From Coptis chinensis (Eukaryota; Streptophyta; Magnoliopsida; Ranunculales; Ranunculaceae): a stretch of 64,000 bases of DNA. Under the pieces are notes generated by a model. The model did no database searches and was not told the DNA's origin. It saw nothing but the letters and a program-made list of their open reading frames with translations. Below, in pieces: positions 42,883 to 55,208 of this stretch (its first letter is position 1; each line of letters starts with the position of its first letter). A program made the position numbers and the translations under genes. The DNA lies in contig CM027381.1 in the NCBI GenBank assembly GCA_015680905.1, forward strand, positions 86,763,501-86,827,500, read 5' to 3'.

Positions 42883-44366
42883 TGATAAGAGCCCAAAACT
42901 GTAGTTTTAACCCTTTAACAGTCATACTTTTGGACCAATTATGTGAGTAATAATTAAGAGTTAACACTGATTACGTGTTTTTATGCATTTCAGGTTTCAA
43001 AGTCCATTATGTGCAGAAATGTGCCACTTTAGCGAGATAAAGGAGTTAAGGTCGGTTACTAAGGAGTTACGTAATTTAAGGCCAAGATTCAAGAAGACAA
43101 AGCCTTTCTAAAGCCCGGTCAAAAGCTGAAAAGTCGACGCGGGCTGAAACAGCACACAAGTCAGCAGAACTTCCAAAAGCCGTACCTTTGGACTCAGACC
43201 TCGGAATTGGACTTACCTTATGTCAAAACGACCGGCTCGGAAAGAGCTTTCCAATGGTCTAAGCCTTGACCCAATCAGAGGAGTAGAAGTAGACGAAAAG
43301 TCTATTGAAGCCAACTATAGCTGAAGAGGCCTTTTTGGACTGAAAGAATTGGATTTTGGGCCTGATTCTCTGGCCCAAAACATGGCTCCAAGCCCATGCA
43401 CGATTTTTGGATCTGGATGTATAAAAACAAAAGTTTAGCTCTTTGTTAATGGTAGCTAGTTAGACCTAAAATAATATAGATAATTCTAGATCTGTTTTCA
43501 TTAATTAAATTAAGCTTTAGTTCCATTTTCAATTCTTGTTTTAGATTAAGTCTTTGAATCATTGTTCTTGATTGATTAGATAAATAAAATAGTTGTTTTA
43601 TCAATTTCGAATTGTGTTATTTCAATCTATTAGATCTAGTTTCAATTATTGTTGGTTACCATCTCTTAGTTGTTAATTAGAATTTTAATCATTGTTTAGT
43701 TTAGATTAGTAATTTTCGAATCTTGATAATATGTTTAGTTTAGATTCATATGGAAATGATTGTGGAATGATTCAAGGCTAAAACCTCCATTAGAGGGGTT
43801 GATGAAGCCTTGATGAAAACTTGGTGGTATAGTGTAGAAACATTGTAGGATCTATTCCAATCTAGAAGGTCGTGATTCGCCATGAGAATGGGTGGACGAC
43901 CTCACATGCTAGTTAGTACTCGGTAGAAATGTCATGAACACTAGGGATTAGAACTCGAATTTCTTGCCGTAAGAACGTAAGAATCGAGATACAAGAATCT
44001 ATGTTAGGTTATTAAGTTGGATTCGAGGTGGATTCAACTCCCCTCTAATCCTTTATCTAGATTCAAAACAATCATATTTCCATAGCATTAGTAGTTTAAA
44101 AGTCAAGTAATCAAATTCAGTAAGTATCGTAGCATATTACCTTCATAAAGCTCTCATTAGACTTAAGACCGACTAATTAGATTAGAAAACATTCCATGCT
44201 AGAGCACTAGGAGTGGAACGAACTTCCTACTCCACTATATATCATAGGATTGAGAGTAGAGAATCTTTGATAAATTAGACACATATAAGATTAGTTTTAG
44301 TTTTACTTGCGTTTTGAGACCATCGTTCATTTCATAGGTAAGACTATTCAATTTTATCGTTTATCA
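42883..44366 (+). repeat. Element B 5' LTR
   Basis: Begins TGATAAGAGCCC and ends CGTTTATCA. A TATAAAAA box at 43420-43427 divides U3 from R-U5. By eye about 21 of ~24 differences from the 3' LTR lie upstream of this box. Confidence 0.96.
43420..43427 (+). promoter_or_regulatory. TATA box of the element B 5' LTR
   Basis: TATAAAAA, about 540 bp into the LTR, conserved in all four Athila LTRs of the window. Transcription would start roughly 30 bases downstream. Confidence 0.65.
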
Positions 44367-44368
44367 AA

Positions 44369-44384
44369 TGGCGCCACTGCCATC
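44369..44384 (+). promoter_or_regulatory. Primer-binding site of element B
   Basis: TGGCGCCACTGCCATC two bases after the LTR. It agrees with the complement of the tRNA-Asp 3' end at 11 of 13 positions, one fewer than element A. Confidence 0.82.
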
Positions 44385-45024
44385 TTAGTTGCACTTTAGC
44401 ATTGTTTTGATAGTAGAATTAGTCATTTTTAAGTCCCATTAAACCCACCCACCCTTGTTTGATTCATACTGTGGTTATTCGTATCAGCGTTAAAAATTCG
44501 GGAAAAATTATACGGGCGATCGCTTATAAGGAGCGGCGCTACCTATACTGGACTTCGACCTGCGACCCACCCTCACTTATGGACTCGAGCGACCAGCCCT
44601 CTTACCAAAGCGACCCGCTCTCACTTATGGACTAGGAGAGCGACCGGGCTTCTATCGCGCGCGCGCTGCGCCTCTATGCAAAATTTTTTGCGGATTTCTA
44701 CAGTTTGTTTGAACCCGATTTTTTAGTTTTTGGTTGTTCTAACTTGTTATTTACACTAAACACGCGTAAGCAAGACGCTATTCATAAAGCGAAGCAAGGA
44801 CGCTATCAGGTATTCCTTTCTTCCATACCTCGCATCTCTAGTTAGAGGTTCATACTAATATATCAAGATTGTTTGGATTGTTTTCGTGTTTAGACTTAAA
44901 CTTGCATGAGATTAAGGTCTGGTCGGAGAAAAACACCGAACGTAATTAACCGTCAACAAACAAACATATCGAGTATACCAATCACTACACCTCTAACTAC
45001 TATCCCACCAACCATACCTGCATA
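44385..45024. other. Element B 5' leader
   Basis: Untranslated region with a GC-rich patch (44520-44690) in which CTCACTTATGGACT occurs twice among GAGCGACC-like phrases. No ORF. Confidence 0.7.
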
Positions 45025-47689
45025 ATGGCTGAAAAAAAAGAGACTCCTCTCTCCGACTTCTACAAAGCTTTGAGCAATAGCCCTAAATCTTGCATCGTTC
45101 TAGCAGACCCAGTGGGGGATTTTCAAATCCCCCCAAACATATTTAATTTGTTACCCGTTTTCCATGGTTTAGGCCATGAAAAACCTTACCAACACATGCG
45201 TAGGATTGAACAAGTCCTTATAACATTCCATCATCCTACGGTTGGTGCGGAACAAATTAAACTGAGGGTATTTCCCTTCACCTTAGCCGATAAGGCGGCG
45301 TCTTGGTTAACTGCCCAAGCGCCTAATTCTGTGGACTCGTGGGCCAAACTTGTTCAGTTGTTTATGGAACATTTTACCCACCCCTAAAAAGCGGATGAAA
45401 TGCTTTCCAAGATTCACTTCTTTCACGGAATCCTCATGAATCATTTTCGAGGCTTGGAATCGTTTCACCGACGCTTATAGAGTGTCCACACCATAATCTA
45501 GCAAAAGACACGTTAGTGCGTGCCTTTTCAAAGGACTTCAACATCACCATAAAGAAGTCCTTGACATAATGAATGGGGCTAGTTTCCTAAGTAAAGGAGC
45601 CTCAGGAGGCTTACAAATTTTTAGAAGAACAAACTAAACACAATACCAATTGGGGAGTGATGATATCCCCGCTCGCTAGTTCTTCTTCAACAGATTAAGG
45701 CAGCCCGGTATGTTTGAGATGAAACCCGATCCGAACTTAAAAATTTAATCAAATCTCTAACTAAAAAGGTAGAGGCTATTTCTATTCAACAAAAGCCTAT
45801 TATTCCGTCATGAATGTCAACTCCAACCCATGTAATTTCTGTTTGAGTCCCGAAAGCACCCGACTCCTATATTGTCTCTAGCCTATGAACAATAACAAGT
45901 AGAGCAAGATAATGTTTGCTCCATTAATAACTATCCTATTCCTAATGCCCCATGGAGACAACATCCCAACTTTAGTTGGCGAAACAATCAACAAGTTACA
46001 ACTCGGGGTTTAATAACCAAAATGTTAGGCAAACAAACAACTATAATCAAGCTCCACCTAGGCAGGGGCGAGGGGACAAGGTCAGGAAATTATAATAATT
46101 ATAACAATCAAGCGCAACCACGACAAGGTGTAGCACAAGGTCAGAATAATTATAATAATTATAATACCAATAGAGGTATCGTTCCGGTTAACAATAGTAA
46201 CTATCAAAATGTAACGCCCGTATTTTAAAATACGTTTTTTATCTATTTAATTAATTAATTATTTATTTATTTTCAAAATTCGTCGGATTGGATCGGGATA
46301 CGTGGGCCTGGTTTTTGGGCCCGAGTCTGTGTTGGGCTTGGGTTTCGGACCCAAGTATATAAACACATTTTTCTAGAAAATAGGGTTCAGAGTATAATAG
46401 AATAATGAAAATGGAGGTAGAGATAAAAAATTTGGATTTTCGGAGGGTGCACCCGGCGACTTCGGACTTCGGAGGAATTAAGTAGGATTTTCGTTCATAC
46501 AGGTGAGTAGCTATTTTGCTATTTCACCGAAATACAAAAACCGTTTTATTGTCCTATATTTTCACTAAATTTTATTGTTCATTATTCGGCGTTCTGTCGT
46601 GTTGTTAAAACTTCGAAAATCGAAATTTTGAGATTTAACTGTCCAAGCTTTATGGGAATTAAGGGCAGTTAAAGCCCCATTAGAGAAATCGTCATTTTCT
46701 TTGTTTTCTCTGTTTATACTCTTTTTGATTTACTGTGGGTTGAACTATGATGTTTTTATTTGTTTGAACTCGTTGGTTGATGTCGGGCTGTCGAAGCTTT
46801 GTCGAAAGTTTTCGAGGTAATAAACGCCGGCCGGTTGGGCTTTTTGGGTTGGTTTTGGGTTGAATTGATGGGGGTTGAACTTCATTATAGCCGTGATTAA
46901 GATTGGTGGTTAGCATAGAGCTGTTGGAAGCTCACAAAGAAGGCGTTAATGGCCAACGCCACATCTTGCGGATCTTGAGGGGTTGGGTTTTCATTTGTGA
47001 TTTTCGTTGTTTGAACTGTGTTTTGGTATTGTGGGTTGGTGGTTTGATGTATGGGGGTAGTAGGAGTTTGATGGGGCTGTTGGAAGCTTGGGGAAGCCAT
47101 TAATGGCGGTCACGATTTTTAGATCTAGATTTGATGAAGTTTGGATTTTAGGATTTGAGGTTTTAGCTTTTGTTAATGTTATAGGGGTTTTTGCAAGGGT
47201 TAAAACCGATTGGTTTGTTTGGGTGGTCGATTGGAATGGTGGTGGTCGGTTTTTGGTGGCTGTTGGTGGAGGAGAAGATGAACGATGATTTCGGTGTGGG
47301 CTTGGGCCGGTTTAGATGATTGGGCTTGTGCTTGGGCCAAAGCCAATGGGTTTTGTTTTGGTTGGGCCCGATTTGTTTTAAGTTGTTGGGTCGGACCAGT
47401 TCCACTAAGTTTTGGACCAGTTTAGATTAGTTCTTTGGGCCGAAATTTCAGTTTTAGTTTTTGGGGCCGAAAACTTAGTTGTATTGTTTTGGACCAATTT
47501 AATTAGTTTCCTTTGGGCCCGATCACTTAACTGTTTTGGGCCAGTTTCTAATATTGTTTGGGGCCAGTCCATTGGACTCAAAATAGATCTATTTGGGTCT
47601 TTCAATGTTTAGACTTTCGGGTTCTAAGGTTTGGGCTTGGCCAGCTGGGTCCGAACCATTACCTTTGGTCATGAGCCCATGAGCCATGC

Positions 47690-48006
47690 ACCTTTGACCT
47701 TTGACCATTGACGTTTGACTTTGACCTTTGACCTTAGCCATGAACCATGGCTATGACCCTGGACTTGTCGAACAGGGAAACGACAGTTTGACTTTGACCA
47801 TGACATGTTGACTTTGACTTTGACCTTTGACCATCGACCGTTGACTTTGACCTTTGACCATGGCATGTTGACTTTGACTTTGACTTTGACCATGGCATGT
47901 TGACTTTGACTTTGACCATGACATGTTGAGTTTGACCTTGACCATGATGTGTTGACCTTTGACCGTTGACTTTGACTGTTGACCGTTGACTGTGAATGTT
48001 GACTTT
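47690..48006. repeat. Dense array of TTGAC (W-box core) motifs in the solo LTR
   Basis: About 30 copies of TTGAC in roughly 320 bp, mostly as TTTGACC or GTTGAC, in short irregular tandem with CATGRCATG spacers. TTGAC[C/T] is the core bound by WRKY transcription factors. Whether any factor binds here is unknown; simple-repeat expansion is the plain alternative. Confidence 0.85.
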
Positions 48007-49159
48007 CCCAGTTTTTCATATGTTTGTTTATATGGATATATATAGTAATAAAATATTGTCGATATTGTATAATTTGGTTGCCATTATCTAATTTAGATTT
48101 GACGTGAGTAGTGTGTAAAGCATATATATATTGGGCTTTGATTGTGGACTGTGGACTGTCTAATTGTACTACGTTTTATGTTGTATGTTATATGGACAAC
48201 TATAATAATAAAATGTTGTGGAAAGTTTGTATATATTTGGTTGTCATTATCTAAGAAAGATTTGAAATTGATGTTGTGTGTATTTTTGACACGTGACGAT
48301 ATTGAGATGTTAGGAGATATTATATTCCTAATACATTATAATAAAATGTATGTGATACGTTGAAGCATTGTGACATGATATAATATGGATATTTATATTA
48401 ATGCAATATCTTGGAGAAATGTATATACACTCCATTATTTTATATATGAGATGCTACTATGAGGTAGCATAGTATTAGTGAAATATTGCCCACGGGGAGT
48501 GTGGTGTAGTGCAATAATATATTGGTAACGTGAAAGTATGAAATTGGTTATGAGATATAATTGAGATATTTCTATATATTGTGGCTTAGTGCAATAAGGT
48601 AATTGACACTTACGTGATATAGTAGAAATGGTTATGAGTCATAAATGTATGACACCTGAATAAATTACGAACGAAAATCCTAGAACGACTACCACAACTC
48701 ATGTGATTGGCCCTTCGGCATTTGAGTTAATCGAATGGCCTTCGGTGCCCTTTCCGGGCGTTTTAGTAAATTTGAATGGCCCCTCCCGGCGTAGCCGAAT
48801 AATGGCTTGATTATTCCGTTCGCAAAATAGAACGATGATGCGTAATATTTTATGCCGAATAGTGGCATTACTTACATAATTGCTTCCGTGTGAGGATTTA
48901 CGGTGTCGCGGCATCCCATTTCGTGGTGGTTACGCATACCGGAGTGGTTCATTATCTAAGGGGAGGCATGTGGATGTACATGTTCGTTGGGTTCGCGATT
49001 GTGGTAGCCAGGAAACTAGGTAAGACATAGATACGACGTGATTTTAGGGACACACAAATAAAGCTTTAATTAATATAATTATGGTAATATGTTGGTAAAT
49101 GATATATCTTTAGATAGATGATATAATATGCTTGGTTGGTTTTTGTTTAGTTAGAACCT

Positions 49160-49335
49160 AAGGCGCCTCGATGGAGGAACTACCTGCCTTATTTATTATG
49201 TGTATAGGTTGTTGTGTGGTTAGTGGGAAGTTAAGGCGCCTCAGTGGAGGAACTACCTGCCTAGATTATTGTACTTAAGGATCTTGTATTAGTTGTTGAA
49301 AGATACGGCGCCTCGGTGGAGGAACTAACTGCCGT
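49160..49335. repeat. Three copies of a 31-bp unit at ~73-bp spacing in the solo LTR
   Basis: Copies at 49160-49190, 49233-49263 and 49305-49335 share GGCGCCTC.RTGGAGGAACTA and CTGCC. The conserved part holds the GGCGCC palindrome. Confidence 0.88.
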
Positions 49336-50100
49336 ATGGATTATGTATATATTTGTATAAGTATATGCTATTTTTAGAGCTACTCACACCAGCATTTTTA
49401 TAATGCTGACCCGATTTGCATGTTTGCTTATCGGGTGTGTTCATTAAATGAACATAGTTGATAAGTCTTTACAGGTTTAGTGTTGAAGAAGGTTGGCTGC
49501 TGCTTGTGGTTTGCATTAGCGTTACATCTCCGGATACGTTTTGTTTTTCCCTTGAGGTGATATAGCTTTTCAGTCTAGACAATGTTTTTGTATTCTCATT
49601 TGTATATTTTAATTAAAGAGTTATTGAAAAGAGATTTGTAACCTAATCTTAATTGGGAGTTTTGTAATGAAGAGGACATTTGTATAATAGAAATTTTTAT
49701 TGGTTTTTAATTATCCGCATATTTTAAACTGTTTATGGGTTTTTTGGAAGTTGAGAGTGCGTCACACCTCGGAGATCGAAGAGTCGGGGACAAATAATGT
49801 TTTTCCGAATTCTGTCGAAATTCGGGGTGTGACACAAAACCCACCCATAAATAATCAACGTGAGATAGTTCCAGTCGCACCACCTGTGACTACTAAACCT
49901 ACACAACCGGACCGTATCGACGCCTTTATACAGGTTACCCAACAACTTTTCCAATCAATGACTCAATCAAACCAACAGATCTTACAATCCATAAATCGGG
50001 GCATACAACAGCTTAGCCCAAGAGAAAGCCCAACTAAAAGCGTGTTTCCAGGACAAGCGTACCAAACCCTAAAACAACAAACACAGCCTTTGAGGTAAAC

Positions 50101-51262
50101 GGTAATACTAGTACGGAAACGACAATAGTAGGTGACCTAAATGCCATCACCACTCTCCGCTCTGGAAAAGTGGTTGATAACAAAGTAACTATGCCTATAG
50201 TTACCCCATCAGAACTACCTACACCGGATATCGAACTAGATACCGAAGTAGAAACTGAAGAGCTTACCACTGTAGAGGTACCGGTTAAACAACAAACTCA
50301 GAAACAGAAAGCCAAGGTAACATATCAAGTCGAGCCATACGCTAAATATAGAGTCAAACCACCATTCCCTCAGAAGTTAGCCATGCTAACCAGGGGATAC
50401 AAACTTTAAGGAGGATTTAGAGCGTTTTCAAGAATCTAACGATAAACCTTCTTTTCTCGAAGCTATTAAAAGCTCCCTAACCACGCTAAGTTTCTTAAAG
50501 AGTTGTGCACTACTAGGCGTAAGACCAACATACCTAAAGACGCTTTTTAACCGAACAATTCCCAACTTTATCCGAAAATAATGGAATTGTTAAGTACAAG
50601 GACCTTGGTCGCCCCCCTCTTGTAAAATGCACCTTAGGAGATTCCCACACGACGACCGCTTTATTAGACACGGGGCGAAAGTGTTAACTTACTCCCCGTG
50701 ATTACTTGTATAAACAAATAGGTCTACAGTGAAATGCAACCTACAAAAATAACGCGTTGCAATTAGCGGACAGTCTATTAAGTATCCTAAGGGGTAGTGG
50801 AAAACGTGTTTGTTAAGGTTCGGGGATTTCTACTATCCTGCGGATTTTGTTATCCTCGATACAGAAGTCGCTAATGACTCTATACCGATCATCTTAGGGC
50901 GCCCCTTTTTAGCAACTGCCAACGCACTTATTAATTGTCGCGATGGTAAGATGTCCTTATCTTTTGGCCATCTCATAGTTGAGGTAAATATTTTTAAAAT
51001 GATGAAACAGTTACCAGATTCATCTATAGATGGGGAGGTTAACATGATCGAGAGCTTAGCTCAAGATTATTTTAACAACACGTTTCCTGAAAACAATATG
51101 TACAAATTCCTTTCTTTTGGAAAGTCAGATTTTGTAAATGACTCCTACTTAGAGGAAGTCAACACCATCCTTGAGTCCACACCAATTGTAGACACTTCGT
51201 TGCTCCACATATTGAGTATGAAGACTTGCTACCTAAGCAAGTATTCATTATGCAAAAAATGA
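50101..51262 (+). pseudogene. Element B protease and linker, broken
   Basis: Starts with NKVTMPIVTP and KLAMLTRGY (50170-50409), followed by shifted segments. LLDTG at ~50672 is the protease active site but an indel breaks the expected ASVN continuation. The C-terminal half is open at 50810-51262 (YPADFVILDTEV, PIILGRPFLATANALINC), then the linker MIESLAQDYFNNTFPENN. The A in ILGRPFLATA and the D in DTG are family hallmarks. Non-functional as it stands. Confidence 0.82.
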
Positions 51263-52440
51263 GGACCCGACGAAACATTTATTGATTTTCCTTCCACCCG
51301 GTGCTTAAACCCCTTCCCCGAGTTAAAATATATTCAACTCGATCCGGATGGTAGTCATCCGGTAATTATATCTTTCTGTTATCTATGGATGAAGAGACAC
51401 ATTTAATCCGGGTGATTAGGGAACATCGGTCTACGATTGGTTGGTCCCTAGCGACATTAAGGGAATTGACCCTAATGTTTGCACTCATCGTATCCATTTG
51501 GAGGATAACGCGAAGACTTCGTGAACCTCGGCCGCTTGAACCCCGCCATGAAAGAGGTGGTTAGGGAAGAAGTCTTTACGATTACTCGATCGCGGGTATC
51601 ATATACCCCATCTCTCGATAGCGAATGGGTAAGCCCCATTCATGTAGTTCCTAAGAAATCGGGGAGTTACCATGGTTCAGTAACGGAAAGGGTGACTATG
51701 TTGTCACACAAGGTCCTATGAAATGGAGGATTTGTATTGATTCTGTGACGTTTAAATGCTATGACACGAAAGGATCACTTTCCTTTACCTTTTATAGATC
51801 AAATGCTCGAATGCCTAGCTGGTCATGCTTTTTATTATTTTCTGGATGGCTACTCAGGCTATTTTCAGATTATTATTGATATTGATGACCAAGAAAAGAC
51901 TACCTTCACATGTCCCTTTGGAACGTATGCCTATAAACGAATGCCTTTTGGCCTTTGTAATGCTCTTTGGAACCTTCCGGTGGTGTATGCTTCATATATT
52001 TAGTGACATGGTAGAGCTTTATGGAAGTTTTCATGAATGATTTTTCTATCTATGGAGACTCCTTCACGATCGTTTGTCTAACTTTGTTTAAGGTTTTGAC
52101 ACGTGTGAAGAAAAGAGCCTCGTTTTAAACTGGGAAAAGTGTCATTTCATGGTGAAAAAGGGCATAGTACTAGGTCACATTGTATCTAGTGATGGCATCG
52201 AAGTGGATAAGGCCAAACTAGATAAGATAGCGACTCTACCTAAACCACCGTTTGTCGTCCGCGGATATTAGAGCCTTTCTAGGCCATGCGGGTTTTATAG
52301 GCGATTTATTAAAGACTTCTCGAAAATATCTAGGCCTTTAACTAATCTGTTTTTGAAAGATGCAATCTTTGATTTTAATTTTAACTGTAAGCAGGCTTTT
52401 GAAACTTTAAAAGCGCCCTAACCTCTGCACCAATTATACT
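51263..52440 (+). pseudogene. Element B reverse transcriptase, broken
   Basis: Fragments in several frames: EWVSPIHVVPKKSG near 51620-51670, KDHFPLPFIDQML and FYYFLDGYSGYFQI (51761-51880), EKTTFTCPFGTYAYKRMPFG (51890-51950), then after a deletion SDMVE and FMNDFSIYGDSF (52030-52070). The last is the catalytic YxDD-type box, normally FMDDFS; the first aspartate codon is AAT (52036-52038), so a metal-binding residue is lost. FLGH-like and RFIKDFSKI segments follow near 52270-52330. At least four frameshifts. Confidence 0.85.
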
Positions 52441-52850
52441 GACCTCCCGATTGGTCTAAACCTTTCGAACTCATGTGTGATGCTAGTGACTATGCAGTGG
52501 GTGCAGTCTTGGGACAAAAACTAGATAATAAGTCCACTGTCATTTATTATGCTAGTAAAATATTAAACGATGCTCAACGAAATTATTCAACTACAGAAAA
52601 AGAATTCTTAGCTGTCATTTATGCTTTAGATAAGTTTCGTCCTTATTTGGTTGGTTCTAAAACCTTAGTTTACACAGACCATGCAGCCCTTAAGTACCTT
52701 CTTGTGAAGAAGGATGCTAAGCAGAGATTAATCCGATGGATCCTTCTCCTGCAAGAGTTCACATTAGAAATAAATGACAAAAGAGGGGTCAAAAACGTAG
52801 TTGCCGACCACCTATCTAGACTCACAAACGACGATCAGACTGATTCTGAT
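52441..52850 (+). pseudogene. Element B RNase H domain
   Basis: Well preserved inside the ORF at 52473-53201. [15 protein letters not shown] carries the first catalytic aspartate, [21 protein letters not shown] the glutamate, and [12 protein letters not shown] the second aspartate. It ends with ADHLSRL before a variable linker into integrase. RNase H degrades the RNA template during reverse transcription. The domain itself looks intact but is cut off from an open pol frame. Confidence 0.88.
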
Positions 52851-54237
52851 TCCATACCGGACTCTTTTCCTGATGAGCATCTGTATGCCATTTTTTCAGC
52901 ACCATGGTATGTTGACATTGTAAATTATTTAGCGGCTGAGGTTATGCCTTATAATTGGTCAACAAACGAACGTAAGAAGTTTTTGGCCAGAGTTAAGTTA
53001 TACTACTGGGATGAGCCCTACCTTTTTAAGTATTGTGCGGATCAAATTATTCGTCGTTGTATTCCCCGGTGGGAATATAATGAAGTTCTATCATCGCTCT
53101 GCCATGACAAAGAGTGTGGTGGCCATTTTAGTGGGATGAAAACAGCCGCTAAAGTTCTTCAATGTGGATTTTATTGGCCTACCCTTTTTAAGGATGCCTA
53201 AGTGCATTGCAAGACGTGTATTCGTTGCCAACAACTTGGGCCGAATCCGCGAAGCGTAATATGATGCCATTAAATCCAATCTTGATAGTTGAAATTTTCG
53301 ACGTTTGGGGCATTGATTTCATGGGTCCTTTCCCAATTTCCCACGGTTTCATTTATATTCTAGTTGTCGTGGACTACGTGTCTAAATGGATAGAGGCCCT
53401 AGCTTGCCGTAGCAATGACCATAAGACCGTTGTATTTTTATTAAAGAATATATTTTCTGTCGGGTTTGGCATTCAAAGCCATCATTAGTGATGGTGGAAC
53501 ACATTTTGCAAATGAGTTGTTGCATCCCTAGTGAAAAAAGTATGGAGTTACACACAAAGTAGCAACTCCTTATCATCCACAAACTAGCGGACAAGTAGAA
53601 GTTTCTAATAGGAAATCAAAAAGATTTTAGAAACAACTGTAAACCCCGATAGGAAAATCGGGTCAAAGCGTCTATCGGATGCCTTATGGGCGTATAGAAC
53701 TGCTTTCAAAACTCCTATAGGTATGTCTCCCTTTAGACTTGTATTTGGGAAACCATGTCATTTGCCCGTTGAATTAGAGCACCGCGGCTCGTGGGCTATA
53801 AAAGCCTTAACTTCAATATCGATGAGGCAGGTGTCAAACGCAAGTTGCAATTGAATGAGCTTGAAGAAATCCGTAGCGATTCGTACGATCTCGCGAAGGA
53901 TTATAAAGCTAACATGAAACGTGTTCATGATAAGCATATCTTGCATAAAGAGTTTGTGGTCGGTCAAAAGGTTTTGTTTTACAACTCCCGTCTACATGTT
54001 TTCCCAGGCAAACTAAAAACCCGTTGGTCTAGCCCTTTTCTAGTTACTGAAGTCACCCCTTACGGGGCAATCACCTTGGTAAATCCAAATGACAACAGTA
54101 CCTTTCAAGTTAATGGTCAACGGTTAAAACATTTTCGAACCACGTCCCGATGTGTAGGAAGTCCTTTTACGGGACCACTGTCTATGAGGATCGACCCTTT
54201 TCATTTTGGTGTACTTACTTTCATTTCCATATATTGA
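52851..54237 (+). pseudogene. Element B integrase, broken
   Basis: The zinc-binding H2C2 domain begins in the RNase H ORF ([30 protein letters not shown]). A single TAA (53199-53201) precedes [10 protein letters not shown] in the same frame. After a frameshift the catalytic core reads [11 protein letters not shown] (first D), [12 protein letters not shown] (second D) and [10 protein letters not shown] (E), with further frame changes at ~53480 and ~53620. The C-terminal part is open at 53791-54237 (KDYKANMKRVHDKHI, VGQKVLFYNSRL, FPGKLKTRWSSPFLVTEV). All three DDE residues are recognisable. The stop is at 54235-54237. Confidence 0.88.
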
Positions 54238-55208
54238 TAAGTACACCATTCAGGTAACCGGGCCCTCCCTATGGAGTGTGTGGCTGTAAGTACCGGATCC
54301 TAAGTCCACAGTTCACATAATTCACGTTTTCCACTTTTGCATGTTTTCTCGGTTTTTGAGTCATGTTCCTCTATGGAGTGAATTATGTATTTATTGTTTT
54401 TCGTGTTTCTTATAATAAACATATAAAATTAAAATTAAAATTCTTAAAATCATAGAAATAGCAATCCAACAAATCTTGGGAATCTGACTTTAAACGACCC
54501 ATGTTGTAAACAAATTTTGTGTTTAAAAATTTGTTTGGGGGTGGGCAGTCGATCTTTCCATCGGGATTGTTCGAACTTTCCATTGGTTTGGTTTAGGCCC
54601 ATTAGTTCAATTGGGTTGACGTAATCTAAACTTAGATTTCTTTTCGTTAAGATAACTTACGTCACACACGCACTTCGAGGCGTTCTTCCACCCTCTTATA
54701 CATCACCCATGGTTGGAATTGAGTGTTTTATGGATCATTGGATTGGAAATTCTCTCCTGATCATTTCCATAACTCATTCGCCAAAATCGGGCTAGTAACG
54801 AAGCAGCAAATTGAGTTTGAATTTGCGCAAAAAATCGGAAAATTTCGGAATTCAAACTGGGCTTGGGCCCAAACCGCACGCACGACGGTGCGTCACCTTC
54901 CTTCCCAAACCGCACGCACAGTGTTTCCACTTCCATCCCGCCGTTTATAAGTTAAATAAAATTTTGGAAACCAAAATAAAAAATAAATATAGAGAGAGGG
55001 AAGAAAACCTAACTACACCTACACCAAGGAAATCAAATCCACCTAAATCTTCTCTAAACCATCATCACCACAAACCCAACTCTGAAAAACAGCCCCCAAT
55101 TATAGTCTCCACCACCACCACCACCGCCACCAACGCCGTTTTTAGTAGTTTTCTTCAAAACTCGCCTCCCCCACAGTCTACAAACCATTAGTAGTCTAAG
55201 AAATTTCA
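54238..55208. other. Element B spacer after pol
   Basis: Contains the polypurine-like motif at 54534 and a CCACCACCACC-rich stretch near 55110-55135. ORFs here have no similarity. Sequence around 54700-54790 is alignable with element A near 34760-34830. Confidence 0.7.
54534..54544 (+). promoter_or_regulatory. Internal polypurine-like motif 1 (element B)
   Basis: TTTGGGGGTGG, ~300 bases after the integrase stop; it matches motif 1 of element A (35013-35023). Confidence 0.6.

Larger units (their letters stand above)
46210..49834 (+). mobile_element. Solo LTR (3.6 kb) inserted in element B gag
   Basis: Bounded by TGTAACGCCCG and GGGGTGTGACA, with CAAAA duplicated exactly on both sides (46205-46209 and 49835-49839). 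No gag, pol, primer site, polypurine tract or second LTR inside, so it is a solo LTR left by recombination between two LTRs. Length and the TGTAAC...GTGACA ends resemble the long LTRs of Del/Tekay-type chromoviruses, which I cannot confirm without a search. Orientation is taken from that similarity. It inserted after element B. Confidence 0.82.
45025..50100 (+). pseudogene. Element B gag, frameshifted and split by a solo LTR
   Basis: The first 120 codons are open from the ATG at 45025 (ETPLSDFYKAL, PKSCIVLADPVGDFQIPPNI, ADKAASWLTAQAP). The capsid domain then continues in other frames to ~45900, with many small indels and a degraded zinc knuckle near 45835. The N/Y/Q-rich repeats (GNYNNYNNQ, NRGIVPVNN) run to 46209, where the solo LTR (46210-49834) interrupts the gene. 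Gag resumes at 49840 (INNQREIVPVAPPVTT, then PTQPDRIDAFIQVTQQLF) and ends near 50098. Element A gag reads the same segment without interruption. Confidence 0.87.

Noticed and set aside
47163..47612. Several 66-80 codon ORFs on both strands within the solo LTR
   Set aside because: Low-complexity N/K/P-rich reading frames with no similarity, inside an LTR.
47669..48019. Overlapping minus-strand ORFs rich in MVKVK and SQSQ
   Set aside because: They are translations of the TTGAC simple repeat, which lacks stops in these frames.
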